From: Bigelowiella natans CCMP2755
Lineage: Eukaryota; Cercozoa; Chlorarachniophyceae
DNA length: 41,606 bases
Assembly: GCA_000320545.1 (NCBI GenBank)
Contig: ADNK01002724.1
Location: 1 to 41,606, forward strand
Direction: 5' to 3'
The notes under the pieces are model-generated. The model did no database searches. It was not told where the DNA came from and saw only the letters and a list, made by a program, of their open reading frames with translations. The position numbers were made by a program, and so were the translations under genes. Below are positions 34,092 to 41,606 of the stretch, in pieces (position 1 is the first letter of the stretch; each line of letters starts with the position of its first letter).

Positions 34092-35821
34092 ATGGGTCCC
34101 CACCTGGCAAAATTGAATTTTGAATTCCCAAATAGAACGAGCTCTCGAACATGATGGTGTTGTTTTTTTAAACTGTACAGGCGCAGGGTTGGCGCGACGA
34201 AAACCGATTGATGCTAGTGATAGGAGTATCATTAAACATATTAATTCCGTGACGTCCACATCAGAGACTGAGCAGGATGAAAAGATACAGAATCCACTGT
34301 TATACTATAGAGAAAAGGTCCTCATCCTTGGAGCATCCCAATGCGGAAAGTCCACAATCTTTAAACAAATGCTACAGCTCTATGGTACTGAAAAGTTTGG
34401 CGACAACAAATTTGACAGGTCTAGTCTGATCGAGATTCTAGAAGATCATTTCGTTCATTGGTTTAGTTCTCTCCTTAAATACCCTGCAATATTTGCAAAC
34501 ATTCCTAGTGGAAACAAATACGTTGGAACTATTAGTAGAAGGGAGCTGTACGAAGTATTAGTTCCTTTTAAAATGGGAAAGTGCATAGTAAATATCGTAC
34601 ATGAATATGATTGCTGGAGAAGTATTTATCACTTAAGCCCTGAGATGGAAAAGTTGAGCGCTGAAACCCTCGAATGTCTTATGGATATGAAGATGCAATC
34701 GAGTGAGAAGGTGCACCTTTGCAAGAACAAATTAGAGAAATTATGGAATTGTCCAGCCATACAGCACGCCTATGAAAGACAAACGGATCCAGGAATAGCC
34801 GAAACGATGCCATATTTCATGGAGAAAGTTTCAAAGATCTTAAACCCGTCTTATCTGCCTACATTCGAAGATTTTTTGAAAGATTGCACTCGAACTAGTG
34901 GACTAGTAGAGGCCAGAATTAGAGATGGCGACATCGAATACGTGACATTCGATTTAGGTGGTGCACGAAGTGAGCGCCGGAAATGGATCCATTGGTAACG
35001 CTAGTTTTTCACATAGTTGCTTCTGCTTATCAAATTGGAAAGATATTACGAATGAATAATCACTCCTCTTAATATTTAAGTGTTTCAGATACTTCGTACA
35101 TAATATTTGTTTCGGCTATTAGTGCATACAATCGGGTTACAGCATTGCTTGCCTTTACATAGCATACTACAAATATGGCTTACTAATTAATACTATTTAG
35201 ACTCTGTTTGAAGACACAAATTCGAATTCGCTCGTAGAGGTTCCAAAAAGTGCTTGTTTGGCGGTATTTGACTAAGATGTCCTTTTTACAGGATATAGAT
35301 CTTTTTTCTGATGTGATCGGTAGCCCTTGGAGTCAAAATGTGCAAGTAATGCTAGTTTTAAATAAGATTGACATATTCAAGGAAAAAATTAAAAGGTAAG
35401 TAGTTGAGAAATGAAACATTGATATTCAAAAACTATGCAGCAACAAATAGTGAGTATTGTAATTCCCAGGGTTCCCATTACAGTGTGTCCCGCCTTGAAA
35501 GGTTATAAAGGGATTCAAACAGGTTAGTAAAAATCTATTATATATTTCTCACACATTACCGCACATTATAAACTGTACATGCTCAGCGGTGTATGCTTTT
35601 ATGCTAAGATTACGAGGCATCATTGCAACATATCAAGGAAAGATTCTTAGAAGTGGCGATGAAATGGGTTCTCCTTTTATTTCATCACCCATTATCAAAA
35701 CTTCAGTTGTTCTCATAATATTTAACAGGATCGAAACTGTGCTCAAAGAATTAAATTAGTTACATTGTGTTCTTTCGATTCGAAAGCCGTTAAGGATGCT
35801 TTTGAATCTTTGCGCAGATGA
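34092..35821 (+). CDS. Divergent heterotrimeric G-protein alpha subunit
   Basis: Exons 34092-34095, 34181-34994, 35081-35135, 35201-35239, 35292-35395, 35470-35522, 35587-35705 and 35729-35821; 426 codons, all in phase. Exon 1 is just ATGG, giving MGAGLARR with a myristoylatable Gly2; this first exon is the least certain. P-loop GASQCGKS (52-59; canonical GAGESGKS), a helical domain, switch I CTRTSGLVEA, switch II DLGGARSERRKWIH, NKID (328-331). Compared with animal G-alpha, the catalytic Arg of switch I is Cys237 and the catalytic Gln of switch II is Ala263. Their spacing of 26 residues equals that of Arg178-Gln204, and Thr240 keeps the Mg-binding Thr. The TCAT guanine loop reads TLCS, and the protein stops about 12 residues before the usual receptor-contacting C-terminus. 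Predicted: membrane-bound, slow or no GTP hydrolysis, atypical receptor coupling. Confidence 0.85.
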
Positions 35822-36714
35822 GATTCACTTGAAGACCCATCAGAAATCAGAACCACATATAAGTGAGAGGTTCGCTCTGCTACATACATTCATTAAATTT
35901 ATCTATTGTATGGATTTGCATTTAATACAGCAAGCTTGACATTTGTCATTACTAGATTACATTGCTCGTCAAAGTTACTAAATTAATCAGGCTCAATTGT
36001 AGACATCCACGCACAAACTTTGGGCTTGGCAATTGACACAGCTTCTTGCCACTTGTCACATGTCTAGATCGTCTAGTCTCTAGAGCTAGCTAGAAGGTGA
36101 TGCTGTGTTGTGATGCAGTCTACCAAAATTGGGCTGACAGCTGTGTGAATTAGATTTCTTCGCGCACTTGCCTCTAGATGTGTCTAAGTGTCTAGAGTGC
36201 GCTTAAATTCAATTTGCATCACATCAATCCGTGGATGACTAGATGATTGTAGACCGAACGCAGAGCTCCGCATGGATCACAGCGGCTACGCTAGTTTTCA
36301 CTGAGCAACATTCTAGCATTGAACATTGCTAGATTGCTAGAACAAATGAGCGAGGCTAGGCGTCACTAGCTAGCTAGGTCAATCGAGCACGGCAAAATTT
36401 AGATGTGGATTTCGATCTACTACAACACGACACAACCAACAAACCGTGCTACAAATGAATAATGAATGCAATGCACTGCTATTAGACAACATGCACAGCT
36501 AGACAGCATGCTAGCATGCACGTTGCTAGCAGCTAGGTTGTTGTTGCATTTGTCTAGTCTGTCATCAATATCGTACATTGACATGTAGCCTTTACCATGC
36601 CTCAAATGTGTTGGAAACTTAGTTGTAATGCATTATCTACGCTGGTACGGTTGACTGCCTTACGGCTAGCAGTGTGTTCATCTCTAGATCATCACTATTA
36701 TGCTTCTATGTCCT
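35822..36714. other. Intergenic CTAG-rich region between convergent genes
   Basis: Lies between the stop codons of G-alpha and the CNOT10-like gene. About 36060-36380 and 36500-36560 are rich in CTAG, TCTAGA and GCTAGC. No gene was seen. Confidence 0.6.
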
Positions 36715-39095
36715 TCACTGCTGCAGCGCAGTATTCGCAACTGCAAAGACCGCGACTCGGTCAGGCGAGTTTTCATTCCTGCTTCTGCCGCCGCTACTTT
36801 GAGAAACTGCAGCAGGGTGATTGGGAGGATGTTGACGATGACTAGGGTTGGCACCCCTGCTTCCATCTTTCACATCACCATGCCTACTGTCACTAGGGAG
36901 GGGGGCTCCAGCATGGCGAGTGTCTTCGTTTCGTTCATTTTCCCCATCCGCTGTTCGTTGGAAGGAGATCTTCGGTGGAATAGGCCGCTCAGTGCGAAGA
37001 AAATCGATGGCCTTTGCCTGCATAGATGCATGGGGAAGGGGGATTAGTGAGAGGTGGTAGCGTAACACTTATTCTCTTGCTTCGGGTGCGACTGATAAGA
37101 ATGCTTTTGCCCCCAATACCATCATCTTATCTAACTAGCAGCGTTTATATCGATACCGTATCGCCTTTTCGGATGTGGATGTACACGAATAACCTATATT
37201 TCGAAAATACATATTTGTGTATGTATAACATATAATATATCATCTGCTACTATGAACCCACTACCATACTAATCACAAATATTGATTTGCCCCCCCCCCC
37301 CTCCATACATGTAAATAAATACATACAAATATATATTTATTAATTAATTTATATTTATATTCACGTATGACCTGAGAGCGGGAAGATAGTTCGAAACGAC
37401 CATCAGCGCCCTTTTCACGCATTGCAAGCCTTGCGTCAAGTTCCCTGACGATATACGCAATGACGATGAGATCTTTCCAATGATAATTGTGAAATTGAGC
37501 ATGATAACTCCGGACAACACCGTTATGTAGAACCTACCCCGCATAACGTGGCAAATCGCCAGATTTGTGAACAAGGCCGCTCTCGATGCGGATGTCCATT
37601 CCTTATGGTTGTTGATCAAAGGGGGGGGGGGGGGGGGAAGAAACGGTTCTGTACTTAGCGCCTAATCGACGATCTATCGTCGTTGTCATCGTCGTCGTCA
37701 TCATCATCATCGTCATCAAATTTCCAAACATACTCTCTTTCTGCCTAAATCAACAAGGTCGTCGAGAAACCAACGCACATTCCATCACTCATCATACGAA
37801 CCTCACGATGGGCCTCATCAGCCCTGCCGCCGGCCCTGGGCGACGGCGAGCGCGCTTTTGCGTCTCTTCTCGCAGGAGAATCGCCCCTGTCAGCAGCAGC
37901 GGCGGCGGCGGCGGCGTTCCGAGCGATGCGCAGCCTCAGATGTTCCCGGCGCGTAAATTGGTCTGCGGGGACGACGTTGAGGGCGTCGTTGGTCTGCAAG
38001 TACGGCGATTTCAAGTGGCCTGCGGCCTCCTTCGGGCGGTTCAGCGAGCAGAAGGCCTGCGTTTTGTGCAATTGCAAAAGGCGTGTGTTCTTTGGATTGG
38101 GAAGGGGGGAGGGGGGAGGGGGGAAGGGGGGGGAGGGGGGGGATTGGCGCGGAGAAACAGCACGGCTGTTCATTGGATCATCGAGTGTGTCCAAATATGT
38201 GTATCTGTGTATATGTCTATATGTGTGTTCGTGAGTGTGTGTGTGTGTGTGTGTTTAGATAAATTCAGATCTGTGTTACCTCTGCCATGTACGTGCGCAC
38301 GATGTAGTTATAGGAGGGAGGGATGGCGGAGCCGAGCGAAGTTGCGCCTCTCTCATCCGACGGACCCCCCCCTCCTCCTCCTCCTCCTCCCCCTCTTTTC
38401 TTCTTCCTACCGCCCTTGCCCTTCCTCTTATCATCGCTCGCCGCCTTCGCCTTGTCCAGGAGATTGAGAAGCTATATTGTTGTTTCATATCACATAGAGC
38501 ACACACACACGCGCGCGCGCGCGCGCACACACACTTAAAGCATGCGATCCAAAATCGTACGCGAAAATGAACGAAAGCGGCAGAAATCAGCGCGCAACCT
38601 TCTTCCCATGTGATATGGTGACGACGGGGTCATCCAGGCAGAGCGTCAAATACCTGTTGCAGCGCGTGGCGAGTGGGCGTTTTTCTTAGGTGATTTCTCG
38701 TGAAAAATCATGAAATTGTCAATCGAAAGCAGCGAGACAGCATCTCTCACTTTAACACAAACGCACACACACGCGCGCGCGCACCGTGCACCATACACGA
38801 CACACACCGCGTAAACTTACATGATCATGAGCTGAACGTCGCACTCCTTCCTCAGGAGGAGAAGGGGGGGGGCAGGCGTGGCCTTATGCTGCGGGTGGCG
38901 CTGGAGAAGGACGAGCGCGTTGTGCGAGCACATGAGAGCTTCTCGTAGCACCTCTGAATATATGGAAGATGATAATTATGTCAGGAGGAGGAGAGAAGGA
39001 GGAGGAGGAGGAGGAGGAGGAGGAAGAAGAGTAGTGTTGGTAGCATGTTGCTTATCTTAAGATTCATGGCTGCTTGCAGCGCATTTCATCCATAT

Positions 39096-39173
<78 letters not shown>

Positions 39174-40274
39174 GATAACACTCCACTCCGCCCATCATCA
39201 TCCTAATTCACCCTCATGCCCTTTCATCTCACCAAGGCTCTTCGCTCGGGGGTCCTGACAAGTAGGAGGAGGGGGGGGAGACAGGAATAGTAATCGTTGT
39301 TATGCATATCGGGCGGCGGCTGCTGTACTAATGTTATTACTCCTACAACTACCAATCTGCATGTGGTAGCTACAATTGTACTTCTTCTTTTTCTTCTTCT
39401 TCTTCTTCTTCTTCTTCTTCTTCTCCCCCCCCCCCCCCCAAAAAAACACTGAACACCATTCCTACCGAATCTGCCGTTGCGATCTTATAGCGCACACCAG
39501 CTTCCGTTTGAAAGGCAAATCGTGAAACCTAGTACAGAACGAAGGAGAAAACTAATATCAGCATTTTATATATTCACTATTTTTATTATATTATAATATA
39601 TATTTTTTGTTATATATTTAAATACATATCGATCAATACATATTATTCTTGCACGGCGTCTCTTCGGGAGATTGCTTCATATTCTTAAATCTTCCTCGTT
39701 TTCACACAACCCCCCCCCCCTTCCCTCCTCCCCCGTCCTAAATTTCCTCGTTGGGAGCACAGCGACCTTTCTATCCTCCGCGGCAGAGGTGCCTGCTAGC
39801 CCTTTGCTTGTGCCTGATTATGGTAAATAGTAATAATCAATACAAATTTAGGAATCCGACACACACACACACTCACACACTCATACACATATACATATCA
39901 CCACATATTTTGCGTGTGTGCGCACGTGGATCGTACAGATACAAGCGCAGTTTGAGGCGATGTAATCAGCGAAGAAGCTGTGCTGCACGGTGCTATGCAA
40001 TACTATGATATTCGGTGCAATGCGCAATGACGCACGATGTGTTGTGCTATGTGGAAAGCAAGCATCATCAGGAAAGAGGAAAAGGCCAGGTCGGTCACCT
40101 CCTGTGTAGTTGCCGGTATCCTCTAAATAAACCGCTACGGGGGAGGGAGGAAGGTGAGGACGGGGGGGGTTGGGGGATTACACAATCGTGGTGGTAGTAG
40201 TGCGCTGCTACGTCTTTCAACCTTAATGCTCTCTCTCCCCGCCTCCATCATGCCCCCACTCCCCCCCGCCCCTT

Positions 40275-40319
<45 letters not shown>

Positions 40320-40413
40320 ATTTCGATGTTAAGCAGCAAATGACGGGGGTTTATGCGGCGCGATGAGGCCAGGTCATCCACTGCGCGCGCACGCGCGCGC
40401 ACACACACACAAA

Positions 40414-40451
<38 letters not shown>

Positions 40452-41422
40452 TAAATTATTTTCTATTGATTCCATATATACTACCGATCAAGCTCTCTGC
40501 TAGCTGCTGCCACGTCGATGCGACGACGTATATTGTCCCAAATCCGGACATCGATGATGGCAATGACGACGACGATGATGATGACGATGATGATGACGAT
40601 GACGTGGAGGAGAAAGAGGAGAGGGGGGAAGCTTTGCTGGGGCTGCCCTTGCTGTCAAATAGTAGATTTATCCCCTTCTCACTTTGGTTCTTCTTCTTAC
40701 CCCTCCCACTTCGCTGCTGCTGCTGCTGCTGCTGCTGCTTGTGCTGCTTCAGCATCGGAGCGAGTTCAACAGCCTTTCGAAGCCATTCGCACGCCTCGGA
40801 GTACCTACAGAGAAGTTGTGGTAAAGCGAGGGTGGGGGGGGGGGGGGGGGGTTGGTATCATTGATTGGTGGGAAGGTATAAATCCTCAAAATAGTTAGAA
40901 GTGAGCGTGGTGGTGAACCTCACATCTGGAAAGAGGGCAGAATGATACAAAGCTATAGCTTTTCACCCCGCGGTCACCATAAGGCCGTTTCGCTCGATAC
41001 GGAGCGACACCAGCGATGTGCTCAGTGAGCATTGCAAAACTAAAAACTGCTCTATTCTCCAAAGGCCTACCGAAGTTGCCCGTGCACACTGCCAGCTTGA
41101 GCGTGGTAAATGCGACGCACGCGAACGCACTTTTGTCGTGCAGGAACAGTGCGCGCTTCTCCTTGACCCAAACTCCTTCCACGACGCTGAGACCCTGCGA
41201 GGGGCGATGATGGAGGGGATCGATGTTAGTAGCTCATCATTGGGATTGGAGCTTCTCAGCAGCATTCGGTGTGGATACAAGTGCGGGTGAAATCAATGGC
41301 AGAGCACCTTATCGAATTGACGTAGATGGATGTAGGCGTTGGCGATGTTGTAGCTCAACAAGGCTCGGGACTGAACGCGGCGTTTTGCGCATATTTTTTG
41401 TGTAATACAACATAGTATGAAC

Positions 41423-41464
<42 letters not shown>

Positions 41465-41514
41465 CAAGGACGGGGCACATGAGGGATGCGCGTGTAATTC
41501 TTATGGATGGAAGA

Positions 41515-41547
<33 letters not shown>

Positions 41548-41606
41548 TAGAAAGAGGGGGGGAGCGAGAGAAATTGCCTAAAAACAATGGCAAATATCAT
41601 AATTGA
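36715..41606 (-). CDS. TPR protein resembling CCR4-NOT subunit CNOT10 (5' end beyond window)
   Basis: Exon model: 41370-41308, 41194-41071, 40925-40919 (7-nt microexon, tentative), 40804-40485, 39813-39767, 39528-39466, 38951-38821, 38653-38599, 38471-38280, 38056-37802, 37601-37538, 37429-37372, 37193-37157, 37017-36715. That gives 572 codons plus stop, all in phase; upstream exons lie beyond 41606. TPR-like helices: SRALLSYNIANAYIHLRQFD, CVAFTTLKLAVCTGNF, YSEACEWLRKAVELAP, AFCSLNRPKEAAGHL, ALFTNLAICHVMRG with CVKRALMVV, and a last repeat VYIHIRKGDTAKAIDFLR ending ERPIPP. TPRs grouped at both ends with a long basic/Ser-rich middle, and a final repeat followed by a Pro-containing disordered tail, resemble CNOT10, which binds CNOT11 in the deadenylase complex. 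Low-complexity inserts: poly-Gln (40719-40742), poly-Ser, Gly-run and poly-Ala. Identity as CNOT10 is by eye; another TPR scaffold is possible. Confidence 0.65.
39101..39171. repeat. (CT)n followed by (GT)n
   Basis: Compound tract in the CNOT10-like gene's intron 39465-38952, which also holds (TTC)n at 39380-39423, a 16-base C run and GGA repeats around 38998-39024. Confidence 0.9.
40275..40446. repeat. (CT)n, GC-rich CA tract and (TA)n in one intron
   Basis: (CT)n at 40275-40316, GCGCGCACACAC-type sequence at 40381-40410 and (TA)n at 40416-40446, all in the CNOT10-like intron 40484-39814. Confidence 0.9.
40719..40742. repeat. Exonic (CTG)n coding for poly-Gln
   Basis: On the minus strand this is a CAG run coding for about eight Gln in the CNOT10-like exon 40804-40485. 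A (TCA/TCG)n poly-Ser run follows in the same exon at about 40563-40602. Confidence 0.9.
41425..41461. repeat. (TA)n microsatellite
   Basis: Lies just upstream of exon 41370-41308 of the CNOT10-like gene, hence intronic; a (GA)n tract follows at 41516-41550. Confidence 0.9.

Overview
The window is nuclear DNA of an intron-rich eukaryote. GT-AG introns interrupt nearly every gene. Spliced reading frames can be followed phase by phase for over 40 exons, and introns are packed with microsatellites. The protein set (DExH helicase, FHA/BRCT mediator, heterotrimeric G-alpha, ARF-like GTPase, CCR4-NOT-type TPR protein) fits a unicellular eukaryote, probably a protist or alga. I cannot place the phylum from sequence alone. 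No rRNA, tRNA, transposase, reverse transcriptase or viral gene was recognised.

Layout. (1) 3356 to below 1, minus: VIT/von Willebrand A protein, cut by the window edge, with an apparent one-base frameshift. (2) 4117-5232, plus: three-exon ARF-like GTPase, divergent from (1). (3) 17951-5841, minus: 41-exon DHX36-type helicase of 1275 codons, with an RGG-rich N-terminus and an extra helical module near the C-terminus. (4) 27235-19236, minus: about 22-exon FHA / TQxY cluster / charged coiled coil / tandem BRCT protein, resembling the DNA-damage mediator MDC1. (5) 27433-28302, plus: intronless gamma-glutamylcyclotransferase-like protein with a leader and a C-terminal membrane segment. (6) 31256-29448, minus: secreted or Golgi sulfotransferase-like protein. 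(7) 33548-32231, minus: seven-pass, GPCR-like membrane protein. (8) 34092-35821, plus: divergent G-alpha, head to head with (7). (9) beyond 41606 to 36715, minus: TPR protein resembling CNOT10, 5' end missing.

Two gene styles alternate. Genes 1, 3, 4 and 9 have many short exons and introns full of (TA)n, (GT)n, (GA)n, (ATC)n and poly-G/C. Genes 2 and 5-8 have few or short introns and almost no microsatellites. Intergenic stretches look different again: several are rich in CTAG and GCTAGC words. The three divergent promoters share a TGCGACA / TGTCGCA word.

Functionally, the FHA-BRCT protein points to an ATM/ATR-type DNA damage response. The helicase and CNOT10-like protein point to mRNA and G-quadruplex handling. 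The G-alpha and seven-pass protein could form a signalling pair, but the G-alpha lacks both catalytic GTPase residues and its receptor-binding tail. All exon models are manual; residue numbers refer to these models.
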